A stretch of 64,000 nucleotides of DNA. It comes from an uncultured Muribaculaceae bacterium. Lineage in GTDB: Bacteria > Bacteroidota > Bacteroidia > Bacteroidales > Muribaculaceae. Position 1 is the stretch's first letter. The number at the start of each line of letters is the position of its first letter. Below, one piece after another: positions 32,132 through 41,833 of this stretch. A program made the translations under genes and the position numbers. The notes under the pieces were generated by a model, which was not told the origin of the DNA, ran no database searches, and saw only the letters and a program-made list of their open reading frames with translations. The DNA is taken from assembly GCA_910586975.1 (NCBI GenBank), contig CAJUKX010000007.1, positions 1 to 64,000 on the forward strand, read 5' to 3'.

Positions 32132-33297
32132 TTAGAAGTTGCTAACTTGTCGAGAATTGCCTTGTTGTAGGTTTTCAGAATTGAAGAAGCGAAGTCTGAT
32201 GGATTGAAACGCTTCACATAACGCTTGCCCTCGTCGACAAGGCGATCGTGCAGATAACGCTTGTCGAGTATACCGGCGGCCGCTTCGGCAAATGCGTCCA
32301 CATCGTCGGGGTCCACGTATATTCCGCCTGCGCCGCCGGCTTCTTCAAGGCACGAGCCTGTGCAGGCCACCACGGGTGTGCCGCAGTTTATTGACTCTAT
32401 CACCGGAATTCCGAATCCCTCGTAGCGCGAAGTGTATGACGACAGCTCGGCCATGGCATACAGCGCCGGCAGGTGGTCAAACGGTATTCCTTCGAGCCAC
32501 ATCACGCGGTCGCCCAAGCGCAGTTTTTCAATCTCAGCGGTCAGGGCGGCTTTGTATGAGGGGTCGCAGCCGCCCACTATCACCAGGCTTACATCCTGCG
32601 GCAGACGGGCAAGCCCGCGCACGGCCAGCATCTGGTTTTTGCGCGACTGCACCGTGCCCACACTTATGATATAGCGGCGTGGCAGACGGTACAGGCTGCG
32701 TATGCGCTCCTTGTCGTCGGGGCTGATGTATTTGCCGAATATAGGGTCGCAGCCCTGGTATACCACGTCGATTTTCTCGGGCGATATACCCCAGTCGTTC
32801 ACCATATCGCTCTTGGTGCGCTCGCTTATGGCTATGATACGGGTGGCTATGCGTGCCGAGCGCTTGTACTTGAATTCATACAGGCGGCGGTCTATGGCAC
32901 TGTAGTCCTGCGGTATGCGCCGCCATATCAGGTCGTGTATAGTTACGACCGTAGGCACAGGCGACAGTGACGATGTGAGCGGAATCTCATTGCTCAGCCC
33001 ATGATACAGGTCAAGCCCCAGTCCTGCCCAGTCGTGCACCATCTCAACCGAGCGCCACCACGACTTCAGTCGCCGTGTCACGGCACCGGTGGGGGTGAAG
33101 ACCTCCACATTGTCGCGCATCAGTATAGGATCGAGCCGCGGATTCTCGCGCATGCGCGGAGCCAGCAGCACGTAGCGGTCCTGCGGGTACATGGCCGCCA
33201 TGGTGCCTATGACCAGGCGCGAGTAGTTGCCCAGACCGGTATTGTTCTGCACCGCCCGCTTGGCATCGAAACCTACTGTAAGCTTTATCCTCTTCAT
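32128..33297 (-). CDS. Glycosyltransferase family 1/4 (GT-B)
   Basis: 389 residues from ATG 33297; the TTG three bases earlier is not needed. The N-terminal strand LTVGFDAKRAVQNNTGLGNYS starts the acceptor domain (GLGNYSR). The C-terminal domain has ISVGTVQSRKNQ, VIVGGCDPSYK, and the nucleotide-sugar motif SYEGFGIPVIESINCGTPV (E-x7-E). It transfers a hexose to a lipid or polysaccharide at the cytoplasmic membrane. The start codon overlaps the ribE stop by 1 nt and the stop overlaps the epimerase start by 4 nt. Confidence 0.9.
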   Translation of the reverse strand: MKRIKLTVGFDAKRAVQNNTGLGNYSRLVIGTMAAMYPQDRYVLLAPRMRENPRLDPILMRDNVEVFTPTGAVTRRLKSWWRSVEMVHDWAGLGLDLYHGLSNEIPLTSSLSPVPTVVTIHDLIWRRIPQDYSAIDRRLYEFKYKRSARIATRIIAISERTKSDMVNDWGISPEKIDVVYQGCDPIFGKYISPDDKERIRSLYRLPRRYIISVGTVQSRKNQMLAVRGLARLPQDVSLVIVGGCDPSYKAALTAEIEKLRLGDRVMWLEGIPFDHLPALYAMAELSSYTSRYEGFGIPVIESINCGTPVVACTGSCLEEAGGAGGIYVDPDDVDAFAEAAAGILDKRYLHDRLVDEGKRYVKRFNPSDFASSILKTYNKAILDKLATSK

Positions 33298-33899
33298 CAA
33301 GCAGGCATCATTGCGGCGATGTACTTGCCGAGGATGTCGAATTCGAGATTAACACGTGTGCCAACCTCTATGCGGCTGAAGTTGGTATGCTCCAGTGTAT
33401 AGGGTATGATGGCCACGCGGAACGAATCGGCTGTGGAGTCGCACACGGTAAGGCTCACTCCGTTTACGGTAACCGAGCCTTTCTCTACCGTGAGATAGCC
33501 CCGGCGACGCATCTCGTCGGATATGCTGTAGCGGAAGCGGAAGTAGCGCGAGCCGTCCAGCTCCTGAATGTCGTCGCAAACGGCAGTGGTATCTACATGT
33601 CCCTGCACGATGTGGCCGTCGAGGCGGCCGTTGAGCATCATCGAGCGTTCGAGGTTCACGAGGTCGCCGGCCTTGAGCAGCCCCAAGTTGGAGCGGTCGA
33701 GGGTCTCCTGTATGGCCACCACTTCGTAGGTTGAATCGGGATGAACGTCAACCACGGTAAGGCACACACCATTGTGCGCTACAGACTGGTCGAGATGCAG
33801 TTCATTGGCAAACGAACATTTCACACGCAGGCGCAGGTTGCCTCCGTCTATATTGGCAGCCACTACTGTAGCCGGTTCTTCTACTATTCCTGAGAACAT
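33297..33899 (-). CDS. ribE: Riboflavin synthase, alpha subunit
   Basis: Dismutates two 6,7-dimethyl-8-ribityllumazine molecules to riboflavin. 200 residues of two homologous lumazine-binding barrels; the first begins MFSGIVEEPATV and has GVCLTVVDV and QETLDRSNLG, the second GHIVQGHVD and GVSLTVCD (about 140-150) with a C-terminal helix for trimerisation. There is no other riboflavin gene near, so it is a lone rib gene in an operon of sugar-modification genes. It starts 10 nt after the GH31 stop. Confidence 0.95.
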   Translation of the reverse strand: MFSGIVEEPATVVAANIDGGNLRLRVKCSFANELHLDQSVAHNGVCLTVVDVHPDSTYEVVAIQETLDRSNLGLLKAGDLVNLERSMMLNGRLDGHIVQGHVDTTAVCDDIQELDGSRYFRFRYSISDEMRRRGYLTVEKGSVTVNGVSLTVCDSTADSFRVAIIPYTLEHTNFSRIEVGTRVNLEFDILGKYIAAMMPA

Positions 33900-33909
33900 A
33901 ATTCAGAGC

Positions 33910-36294
33910 TTATTTAGTGCAGATTTTGAAATTTTTAGATTCGATATTGAGAGGACGGTCAACGGGCCAGCGCACGTTGAAGGTGAGAGTGTGGGCGTTG
34001 GCGTCGTACTTTGCTTTGACGTTGCGGCCGTTGATGCGGAAAGTGGCCGGACCCTCGGCGCAATGTATCACAAATTCGAGCGAAATCTGCTTGGGCGCGT
34101 TGAGGTACGAGCCTTCTGATGTCACCTTGATACGTGTGCCTGAGGCCGAGCCGGTGAAGGTGATGAGCCTGTGCTTGCCGGCTTCGAGAGTACCGGTAGA
34201 GCTGCGGTCGTCGTCAAAGAGTGTGTAAGAGGTTTCCTCGCTGCCGGCCTTGGGATAGTAGTTCACAGTAAGGCGCGAGGGATCGTATTCGCCGGTATTG
34301 CGCATGGCGTAGTCGGCCATGGGTATGAACGAGCCGGCACGCACAAACAGGGGCAGCACATCCAGCGGAGCGGGATAGTCCTCTACCGTGGTCAGACCTT
34401 GGTATGCCTTGCAGGGGGTGTTCATATCGAGCCACTCGCCGGCGGGGAAGGTGACAGCGCGCGATGTGGCGTCTTCTTTCATCACCGGAGCCACGAGCAC
34501 ATCATTGCCCCAGAGAAATTCATCGGAAATGCTGTCGAATGTATGTTCTGAATCGGTGAAGTTGAGCGGACGCACCAGCGGATAGCCCTTGGTGGCATTC
34601 TCGTATGCCAAAGTGTAGTTATAGGGCAGCCAGCGGTAGCGCTCCTTGATGAGCGGCTCTATGATATGGGCATAGTCGGGATAGAGGTAAGGTTCGGCAT
34701 ACTGCTGGGCATGGGTGCGCAGCACGGGCGAGAACAGACCCAGCTGCAACCAGCGCACGTATAGCTCGGGCATGTATTCATGACCCTTCTCCACGGCAAA
34801 TCCGCCTACGTCGTGGCCCATATAGCCCAGACCCGAAAGGCCCGAATTGAGCATTATCCTTACCTGCGGCTCAAGACCTCCCCACGAGCGCGATACGTCG
34901 GTACTCCACGGGAACACGCTGTAGCGTTGCAGGCCGGTGGTGCCTCCGCGCATCAGTGTCATAAGGCGGGTGTCGGGATATTCTTCCTTGTAAAGGTCGT
35001 AGATTATCTCGCTCCAGTCGTTGCCATACTGGTTGTGGTAAAGCGGGGTTGTAAGGCCGTTGGCATGCAGTCCGCTGAGCGGATGCACCTCGGGTTCGCC
35101 AAGGTCGCCCCACCAGCCTGAGATACCACCGTCGGTGAGCGATTTGTAGCGTTGGCGCAGCCAGCGGCGTGTGGCCGGGTTGGATACGTCGAACATACCG
35201 CCCTCGCCTACCCATATTTTCACTTCCTGGTCGTTGCCAAGGGTGTCTTTAAGCAGCATGTTGCTGTCGCGCAATTCGTTGTAGTTGTCTACACCGCGTC
35301 CGTTACGCAGTATGTAGGGCTGCGATATGGCCACCAGGTTCACACCGTCTTTTTTCAGCTCTGTGAGCATCTTGCGCGGGTCGGGCCACTGTTCGGGGTC
35401 CCAGGCCAGGCGTCCCATATCCTGTTCCTTGCCATACCAGTACAGGTCGAGCACAATGCCGTCTACGGGGTATCCGGCACGCTTCAGGGTGTCAATCACG
35501 CCCAAGGTTTCCTTCTGTGTCTTATAGCCGTACTTTGATGTTATATAGCCCAGCGACCAGAACGGGGGCAGATCCTGACGGCCTGTGAGGGCCGACAGCT
35601 GCTCGGTGACATCGGCCAGGGTCTTGGCACCGTTGATGTAGTAGTAGCTCACCGGACGCGGATTATCGGTGATATACTTTATGGGGTTTGACAGAATCAT
35701 CTCGGCACGGGCGTAGTCGTCGAATAGCAATGCGAAACCGTCTGACGATATAATCAGCGGCATGGTGATATTCATCTGCGAGATACGGGGGTCGGTGCCT
35801 GTGTATCCGTAGTTCTGACGGTTGTACATCACCAGTGTATCGCCGCGCATATTCAGTTTGTGTCCACGCTCGCCGGCACCGTACAGAGAGCCGGTCGAGG
35901 TGGTGAAGAGGTCAATCTCGGCCCGGCCGTCGCTGATGATGCGTTCGCCCGGGTCGGTGACGGTGCTTCCGGCGCCTGAGGTTATTACGAGCGAACCGGT
36001 GCGGTCGTCAATCGAGGCTGTAACACCGGCGGCGGTGGTGAGGGTACTCACATAGCTGCCCAGTACCGAAGTCTGAGCCACGGTAGTGGAGGCCGCGGGC
36101 AGCACAGTGGCGCGCGAAGGCAGCGGCTGCTCGCCCAGCGCATTGTTTGTAACACGCAATATGTTTTCGTTGATGGCTTCAACCGTCACGGTTCGGCCCG
36201 AGGATGTAGTGGTGGCAATGGAGTTGCGCGCCACGCGTGCGTTGGCACTCAGCGACAATACCACAATCCCTGTAATAAGTACTTTACGATACAT
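33910..36294 (-). CDS. Glycoside hydrolase family 31, alpha-glucosidase
   Basis: 794 residues from ATG 36294, whose signal peptide (MYRKVLITGIVVLSLSANA) decides against the GTG start 45 nt upstream that overlaps the next gene. An N-terminal GH31 beta domain (with DYARAEMILSNP), the (beta/alpha)8 core with PVDGIVLDLYWYGKEQD, the catalytic nucleophile region WWGDLGEPEVHP (about 420) and the acid region RYSVFPWSTDVSRSW, then two C-terminal beta domains. It cuts alpha-linked glucose or xylose from oligosaccharides in the periplasm. Downstream ribE follows after 10 nt. Confidence 0.92.
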   Translation of the reverse strand: MYRKVLITGIVVLSLSANARVARNSIATTTSSGRTVTVEAINENILRVTNNALGEQPLPSRATVLPAASTTVAQTSVLGSYVSTLTTAAGVTASIDDRTGSLVITSGAGSTVTDPGERIISDGRAEIDLFTTSTGSLYGAGERGHKLNMRGDTLVMYNRQNYGYTGTDPRISQMNITMPLIISSDGFALLFDDYARAEMILSNPIKYITDNPRPVSYYYINGAKTLADVTEQLSALTGRQDLPPFWSLGYITSKYGYKTQKETLGVIDTLKRAGYPVDGIVLDLYWYGKEQDMGRLAWDPEQWPDPRKMLTELKKDGVNLVAISQPYILRNGRGVDNYNELRDSNMLLKDTLGNDQEVKIWVGEGGMFDVSNPATRRWLRQRYKSLTDGGISGWWGDLGEPEVHPLSGLHANGLTTPLYHNQYGNDWSEIIYDLYKEEYPDTRLMTLMRGGTTGLQRYSVFPWSTDVSRSWGGLEPQVRIMLNSGLSGLGYMGHDVGGFAVEKGHEYMPELYVRWLQLGLFSPVLRTHAQQYAEPYLYPDYAHIIEPLIKERYRWLPYNYTLAYENATKGYPLVRPLNFTDSEHTFDSISDEFLWGNDVLVAPVMKEDATSRAVTFPAGEWLDMNTPCKAYQGLTTVEDYPAPLDVLPLFVRAGSFIPMADYAMRNTGEYDPSRLTVNYYPKAGSEETSYTLFDDDRSSTGTLEAGKHRLITFTGSASGTRIKVTSEGSYLNAPKQISLEFVIHCAEGPATFRINGRNVKAKYDANAHTLTFNVRWPVDRPLNIESKNFKICTK

Positions 36295-36335
36295 CTTTTT
36301 CACTAATGTCTTTTTTGTAGTATTTTTCGGTTCAA

Positions 36336-38132
36336 TCACTTAGTCTTGGCGGGGTCTACGCGGTTGAGATAAGACTGCACCTTGATGGAGTTGTCGCTCT
36401 CGCCCTTGCAGTAAGTGCCCTCGGGTTTGAAAACCTTCTTACGGAAACCTTCTCCGGCATGATGGGCCACCTTAGAGAAACGTTTTGACTTGGAAAGTTT
36501 CTTTCCCCAGTCTTTTTCAAGCGTTGTGAGCCTGAAATTGTTCATATCGGCAAAGAGTCCGCGCAATTCCGGGAATTTCTCGAGGTCCTGACGTGTCCAC
36601 ACCTCATGGGTATCGAGGTATGTGATGGCCTGGGCCGACACGGGGGCGTTGTTTACACCCGAGCTTGCAGTTGCGGCAGGCTCCTCTTTTTTCTTGTTGT
36701 CTTTATCTTCTTTTTTATCAGGGGTTTCGGCAGACTTGGCTGCTGTGGCCGCGGGCTTGGAGTCGCTGTCGCTGTTGACGGCCACTTCCTCGAGCTGCGA
36801 GATTACATCGGGCTCGGTGTCCTTGTTTTCGCTGTCGCATCCGGGCAGCAGCCAGCCCAACAACAGCCCCAGTATAAGACCGGCGGCCGCACCTATGGCA
36901 TAGTTGCGCCACGAAGCTGCGCCACCTGCTCCTCCGGTATAGGCCAGGTGATTGCTGCGGCCCTGTCCTTCGCGTATTTCATCAAGCAGCGAGTAGCCCT
37001 CTATTGGACTGGCGCTGATCTCGCGCTTGGTATGAATCTCAAAGTGGATGGGCGCACCAAGCTCCGACGATTTCACCGGCAGCTCAAAGCGGTATATCTT
37101 GCGTGGCTCCTGAAGCTGAATCAGGGCCTGGGTGGTGGCGGCAAGGTCGAGCGTGCCGCGGAACGAGGCATAGCCCGGAGCCGTGATATTGACTTCGGCT
37201 CTTTTAAGTTCCTGCAGTGTGAACGACTTGGGTTCGTTGATTTCTATTCCGTTTACTGTAATGGTTGCATCCTGCACCACGTTTTTCGACACATGCGAGG
37301 TGATGTAGAACGATGATGTAGAGATAGTCTTGCGGCTGTCGGCCGTCGACATTGTTTCAACCTGCAGGTTGGCTTCATCAACGGTGATAAACTGCTTCTT
37401 GTCTTCAAATCCGCCTCGGCGCCATACTATCTCAACCTCGCCGCCCAGCGGTACGTAGAACGGACGGTCGAAAACATGGCGGTAGAGGTAGGGTGAGAAT
37501 CCATCGGGATCGGCCGGCGGCGGCAACAGGGGTACATTATCAGCTATGCGCACATCGGTAAGGTCGGGAGCATTGCAGTTTATGCCAAGGGCGGCGTCTA
37601 CCAATACCACACCGGCAAACTTCAGATATTCGGGCTGATACAGATGTTCGGCAAAGAAGTCTTCAAGGGCATGGGGAGTGCCTTCGCCATAATAACATAC
37701 TGCATATTCGCGACCCTCAGAGGCTACCGCAGCGGCCACATCGGTGGCTACCGGATACTCCTTTGAGAACATTTCATGCAGCTCGGCCACATCGGTATCG
37801 CTCACACTCGGGTTTGAAATCATACGGGTGGTGCGCTTGACCACAGCGGCCATCTCCTCACGGGTTATAATCATGCCCGTAGGCACGAATATGGTGGTGG
37901 CCAGATGGTTGAGCGGCTTATCGGGAATGGTGCGTATGATGGTGAAGAATGCTCCCAAGTCGATGTACGACAGTATATAGAAAAGATTTTTTTCGTCAGG
38001 ATTATAATCAATGCATTCAAGGGCATTGCTCAAGTCGTGGATGTGGCGTTGCACATTCTCCGACGGATTGAAATTGCGGATGCTCTTGAAACCTCGCAGC
38101 GATTTATAGATATATAATTGGAGTTTGTTCAT
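36336..38132 (-). CDS. Large protein of unknown function with central TM helix
   Basis: 598 residues from ATG 38132. In order: a helical N-terminal domain (about 1-165), a segment with a FSPYLYRHVFDRPFYVPLGGEV core, beta-sandwich-like repeats (PKSFTLQELKRAEVNITAPGY; SFTL..LKRAEV is PEGA-like), a Gly/Ala transmembrane helix (about 414-435, ending LLGWLLPGCD), then a long Lys/Ala/Glu-rich linker and a small C-terminal domain with EVWTRQDLEKFPELRGLF and KFSKVAHHAGEGFR. I do not recognise the whole protein. The last domain may be exported. A TACCTTTG -7 box precedes it at 38157. It overlaps the GH31 region by GTGA only if the longer GH31 start is used. Confidence 0.6.
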   Translation of the reverse strand: MNKLQLYIYKSLRGFKSIRNFNPSENVQRHIHDLSNALECIDYNPDEKNLFYILSYIDLGAFFTIIRTIPDKPLNHLATTIFVPTGMIITREEMAAVVKRTTRMISNPSVSDTDVAELHEMFSKEYPVATDVAAAVASEGREYAVCYYGEGTPHALEDFFAEHLYQPEYLKFAGVVLVDAALGINCNAPDLTDVRIADNVPLLPPPADPDGFSPYLYRHVFDRPFYVPLGGEVEIVWRRGGFEDKKQFITVDEANLQVETMSTADSRKTISTSSFYITSHVSKNVVQDATITVNGIEINEPKSFTLQELKRAEVNITAPGYASFRGTLDLAATTQALIQLQEPRKIYRFELPVKSSELGAPIHFEIHTKREISASPIEGYSLLDEIREGQGRSNHLAYTGGAGGAASWRNYAIGAAAGLILGLLLGWLLPGCDSENKDTEPDVISQLEEVAVNSDSDSKPAATAAKSAETPDKKEDKDNKKKEEPAATASSGVNNAPVSAQAITYLDTHEVWTRQDLEKFPELRGLFADMNNFRLTTLEKDWGKKLSKSKRFSKVAHHAGEGFRKKVFKPEGTYCKGESDNSIKVQSYLNRVDPAKTK

Positions 38133-38156
38133 TTTCAATGAATTTCAATGTACTTG

Positions 38157-38164
38157 CAAAGGTA
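38157..38164 (-). promoter_or_regulatory. -7 box of the 598-residue protein and following genes
   Basis: TACCTTTG on the minus strand, 25 nt before the start at 38132. It probably drives the eight-gene unit down to 29660. The -33 box is at a non-standard distance. Confidence 0.5.
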
Positions 38165-38209
38165 CAAAAAATAACTGAAAAAGAAAAAACAAAGCCACGG
38201 GCCGGGTAA

Positions 38210-38845
38210 TTATATCCAGCCCTGTTCTATGCCGGTGGCGATGCGGTCGATGATGGCGTCGTTGCGGTCTTTTGTAGGTTTGAAGTCGCTCTTAAGGCTC
38301 ACGCCGAACAGTTTGCCGAAGCCTTGCCAAAACGAGGCCCTGAATGAGCCTAAGAAGGCTTTCACTATCTCGTAGCCGGTCTGATTGGTCTCGCGCTGTA
38401 TGAGCTTGACGAGCACACGGGCCTGGTTGCGGCTGAATTTCTTGAGCACGGGCTTGTACTCCTCAAACAGGTCTTTTTCCATACGTTTGAGGTATTGTTC
38501 GCGCTCCTTGGTGGTGGGGAAGGTTTCTATGTATTCGTATGTTTCGATGAGTGTTTCGGCTATGAGCTTGGCGTAGGGCAGAGTGCGGCGCACATCGCGC
38601 ACGGTGCGCCAGTAGAATTGCTCTTCTTTCTTGTTCTTGAATTTAAGTTTCGGGAAACAGGTGATTTCGTTGAGCATCAGCACCAGTATGGTATCGCCCT
38701 GCTCGTCAATGCGGTAGCTGTAGCCGGTATAGGTCTCGTTGCGGCCTGAGCCCGGATTATAAAGTGAGCGCTGCGACGCTGCTGTCGGCGCCACAAGGGC
38801 CGACAGCAGTATGACAGTGAGAAGAGAGAACAGCGCTTTTTTCAT
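38210..38845 (-). CDS. DUF4294 domain protein, exported
   Basis: 211 residues with a signal peptide (about 1-23) and the DUF4294 pattern: DEQGDTILVLMLNEITCFPK, then YWRTVRDVRRTLPYAKLI (about 79-97) and MEKDLFEEYKPVLKKFSRNQARVLVKL (about 121-148) with a C-terminal SFRASFWQGFGKLFG. Members are Bacteroidetes-specific and of unknown function. It overlaps nadB by 4 nt, a neighbourhood conserved in the phylum in my recollection but not checked here. Confidence 0.8.
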   Translation of the reverse strand: MKKALFSLLTVILLSALVAPTAASQRSLYNPGSGRNETYTGYSYRIDEQGDTILVLMLNEITCFPKLKFKNKKEEQFYWRTVRDVRRTLPYAKLIAETLIETYEYIETFPTTKEREQYLKRMEKDLFEEYKPVLKKFSRNQARVLVKLIQRETNQTGYEIVKAFLGSFRASFWQGFGKLFGVSLKSDFKPTKDRNDAIIDRIATGIEQGWI

Positions 38846-40410
38846 TTAACGGGTGGATAGTCGAGTGTGTAGTGCAGACCTCGGCTTTCCTTGCGTTCCT
38901 TGGCCTGACGCATTATGAGGTAACCTACGTTGATTATGTTGCGCAGCTCGCAGATTTCGCGCGAGGCTTTGGAGCATTTGAAGAGTTTTTCGGTTTCTTC
39001 GTAGAGGATGTCGAGGCGGTTCCATGCACGGTTAAGACGCAGGTTAGACCGTACTATACCAACGTATGTACCCATTATCTGGTTCACCTCGCGTATTGAT
39101 TGGGTGATGAGTACCATTTCCTCGGGGTGACGTGTGCCTTCATCGTTCCACTCGGGCACATCGTGGCGTATGGTGATGCCGTTGATGCGGCTCACGGCGT
39201 GGCGGGCAGCGGCGTCGGCATATACCACCGCTTCAATCAGAGAGTTGGAAGCCAGACGGTTGCCGCCGTGCAGCCCTGTGCAAGAGCATTCGCCCAGAGC
39301 ATAGAGCCGGTCAATGCTCGACTGGCCGTTAAGATCAACCTTGATACCGCCGCACAGGTAGTGGGCAGCCGGAGCCACCGGTATGTAGTCCTTGGTGATG
39401 TCTATACCCAGTTCAAGGCAGTGCTTGTAGATATTGGGGAAGTGGTGGCGGGTCTCCTCGGCATCCTTGTGGGTTACATCAAGGAAAACATGGTCGTCGC
39501 CGTTGAGCTTCATTTCCGAGTCGATGGCACGTGCCACCACATCGCGCGGAGCCAGCTCCATGCGGTCGTCGTACTTACCCATGAAGCGCTCGCCCTTGAG
39601 GTTGCGCAATACGGCTCCGTAGCCGCGCATGGCCTCGGTGATGAGGAACGAGGGGCGGTCGCCGGGATGGAAAAGCGCTGTGGGGTGGAACTGTATGAAT
39701 TCCATATCCTTCACGGTGCCCTTGGCACGATACACCATGGCAATGCCGTCGCCTGTGGCCACAAGCGGATTTGTAGTAGTCTGGTAAACAGCACCCACGC
39801 CACCGGTAGCCATTACAGTGATCTTTGAAAGGAATGTATCGACAGTACCGCTCTGCTCGTTGAGCACGTATGCGCCGTAACAGGTGATGTCGGGGGTGCG
39901 GCGTGTAACAATCTTGCCCAGATGATGCTGGGTGATGATTTCAATGGCAAAGTGATGGTCGAATACGTCGATGTTCTTGTTTTGCCGGACAGCTTCGATA
40001 AGGCTTTCCTGAATTTCAAAACCCGTATTGTCGGCGTGATGCAGAATGCGGAATTCAGAGTGGCCGCCCTCGCGGTGCAGGTCAAACGAGCCGTCGTCCT
40101 TCTTGTCAAAATCCACACCCCAGCCAATTAGCTGCCGTATCTGCTCGGGCGCACCCTTCACCACCTGCTCCACGGCATCCTTGTCAGATAGCCAATCACC
40201 TGCCACCATAGTGTCGTGGATATGCTTGTCAAAGTCGTCGACGAGCAGATTTGTTACCGAGGCCACACCACCCTGAGCCAGAGCGGTATTGGCTTCCTCA
40301 AGAGTAGTTTTGCATATAAGGGCCACCTTGGCATTGTCGGCCACCTTCAAGGCAAAACTCATACCGGCTATTCCGGAGCCGATAACGAGGTAATCGTATT
40401 CGTAAATCAT
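38842..40410 (-). CDS. nadB: L-aspartate oxidase
   Basis: A flavoenzyme that oxidises L-aspartate to iminoaspartate, the first step of NAD synthesis. 522 residues. The FAD-binding VIGSGIAGMSFAL (about 10-22), the EANTALAQGGVASV loop, the HREGGHSEFRILHHAD substrate region and GEC-SCTGLHGGNRLASNSL (about 355-375) are clear family signatures. It begins at 40410 with a full Bacteroidetes promoter upstream. nadA and nadC are not in the window. The DUF4294 gene follows with a 4-nt overlap. Confidence 0.96.
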   Translation of the reverse strand: MIYEYDYLVIGSGIAGMSFALKVADNAKVALICKTTLEEANTALAQGGVASVTNLLVDDFDKHIHDTMVAGDWLSDKDAVEQVVKGAPEQIRQLIGWGVDFDKKDDGSFDLHREGGHSEFRILHHADNTGFEIQESLIEAVRQNKNIDVFDHHFAIEIITQHHLGKIVTRRTPDITCYGAYVLNEQSGTVDTFLSKITVMATGGVGAVYQTTTNPLVATGDGIAMVYRAKGTVKDMEFIQFHPTALFHPGDRPSFLITEAMRGYGAVLRNLKGERFMGKYDDRMELAPRDVVARAIDSEMKLNGDDHVFLDVTHKDAEETRHHFPNIYKHCLELGIDITKDYIPVAPAAHYLCGGIKVDLNGQSSIDRLYALGECSCTGLHGGNRLASNSLIEAVVYADAAARHAVSRINGITIRHDVPEWNDEGTRHPEEMVLITQSIREVNQIMGTYVGIVRSNLRLNRAWNRLDILYEETEKLFKCSKASREICELRNIINVGYLIMRQAKERKESRGLHYTLDYPPVK

Positions 40411-40432
40411 TTTAGGGCAATGTTATTTGCTG

Positions 40433-40463
40433 CAAAAATACAAAATATTGAACAAATCACAAA
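40433..40463 (-). promoter_or_regulatory. Promoter of nadB
   Basis: TATTTTTG (-7, 40433-40440) and TTTG (-33, 40460-40463) on the minus strand with 19-nt spacing. The transcript would start about 17 nt before nadB. Nothing else is seen in the remaining spacer to 40677. Confidence 0.75.
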
Positions 40464-40677
40464 AAAAAGTGCACAGGTGGTTCGGCACACTTCATGCAAG
40501 CAATGTCCGGAGCCGGGGCTGTAGCGTTCAATTTAACATGCAACTACCATAAATGAGTCTTTCTGCAGAAAAGCGCTGCGTGATTACCGAAAGAACGAAT
40601 GGGTTGTGCAATCGAAACCTTATGGTCAAGACCTCAGGAGCGATTTACAACACTGTGGCGATTAGTGCAACAAGAAC

Positions 40678-41826
40678 CTATTTAAAGCGAATCTGAAGAT
40701 TTAATTTTATGTATAGCATACCGTTATCCTCAAAGAGCCAACCAAAAAAGTATTTCTTTTTAGGATTAGTACGTGGATACCCCGGATTATTTTCATCTTC
40801 GCTTGTAGAAGCAGTTTCAAATTTTGTATTATTGAAAAGGTAGTCAAGAAAACGGTTCAATTCGTAAATATGGTAACACAATACATCTCCATCCTCTTTG
40901 ACGATGATTTGGCCGCCGGTTGCATCGTAGCGACCCGTCCAAGGTCTTTCAGGCACCATTCCAAGAGAGCAGTCTTGCAGGAAACGTTTAATCTTATATT
41001 CGTAGACTTCTCCGTGGTTCTCAATATCAAAGCCGAGTGGATTATTCTCAGTGAGAATTTTAACACAAGAATTCACATCTGTAACCTGATTATAGAAACG
41101 TATGAGAAGTAATTGCGAAAGCAAATAAGGCATATCACCGTCAATGGTACGGAGATTCTGATAGAAACAATTAGATTGAACACTATCGAAAGTAATTTCT
41201 GCTTTGTAATCATTTATCAGCTTGATAATACGACTTGACAAGCGCTTGTTGTTGCCATAGGTTTCCCTGTTAAAAGCATCAACGTCTATAGTCATATCTG
41301 ACGGCAATTTTACCTTAAAAACGAAATTGGTGCCAGGTCCGGCATTAAATAACGAACTGTCAGCACCGAGAAACGATTTGATGCTGAAGCCAAGTGTCTG
41401 AGCCATTCCACAATGGAAATCTTCAATCTTAATCGTTATGTCTCGTTTTGCACCTGCTCCGCGCTGAACGGAAGTAATTTTAAGTTCAGAGAGAAAGCGA
41501 ACAGCTGAAGTATGAATTTTAATTTTTGTTTGAATCTCATTCAAAAGAAGATTTGCCTCATCTGCAAATTTTATTATAGGCATGGAGAAACGCTCGACAT
41601 CACCCGTCCTTTTATTAGTAACTTCAACCGAAACCATGTCGTCTTCACGAACATAGTTATTGGTAGTAGCAGTTTCTTCGCGGATGATAGCGAGGATTTT
41701 ATAGAATTCTTCCGGAATAGCGTTGAGATTATCGTCTGCCACATTCATCTTGCCTTGTGCAAGCAAGCGAAAAAGGACATATACCTCACTCCACTCTCCG
41801 ACGTTACCTTTGATTGTTGTTGCCAT
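40678..41826 (-). CDS. HpaII-family type II restriction endonuclease
   Basis: 382 residues from ATG 41826. The N terminus KGNVGEWSEVYVLFRLLAQG (about 5-24) and later SIKSFLGADSSLFNAGPGTNF, FDSVQSNCFYQNL and DGDMPYLLSQLLL match HpaII-type enzymes that cut CCGG. The C terminus with FFGWLFEDNGMLYIKLNLQIRFK is complete. An upstream ATG at 41850 overlaps the methyltransferase end and is less likely. The gene starts 8 nt after the methyltransferase stop, so the cognate pair is coordinated. Composition is more AT-rich than the core genes, consistent with transfer. Confidence 0.85.
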   Translation of the reverse strand: MATTIKGNVGEWSEVYVLFRLLAQGKMNVADDNLNAIPEEFYKILAIIREETATTNNYVREDDMVSVEVTNKRTGDVERFSMPIIKFADEANLLLNEIQTKIKIHTSAVRFLSELKITSVQRGAGAKRDITIKIEDFHCGMAQTLGFSIKSFLGADSSLFNAGPGTNFVFKVKLPSDMTIDVDAFNRETYGNNKRLSSRIIKLINDYKAEITFDSVQSNCFYQNLRTIDGDMPYLLSQLLLIRFYNQVTDVNSCVKILTENNPLGFDIENHGEVYEYKIKRFLQDCSLGMVPERPWTGRYDATGGQIIVKEDGDVLCYHIYELNRFLDYLFNNTKFETASTSEDENNPGYPRTNPKKKYFFGWLFEDNGMLYIKLNLQIRFK

Positions 41827-41833
41827 ATCGTTG

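Noticed and set aside
36294..36339. GTG start for the GH31 gene overlapping the next gene
   Set aside because: The signal peptide begins cleanly at 36294; the extension is charged and would bury it.
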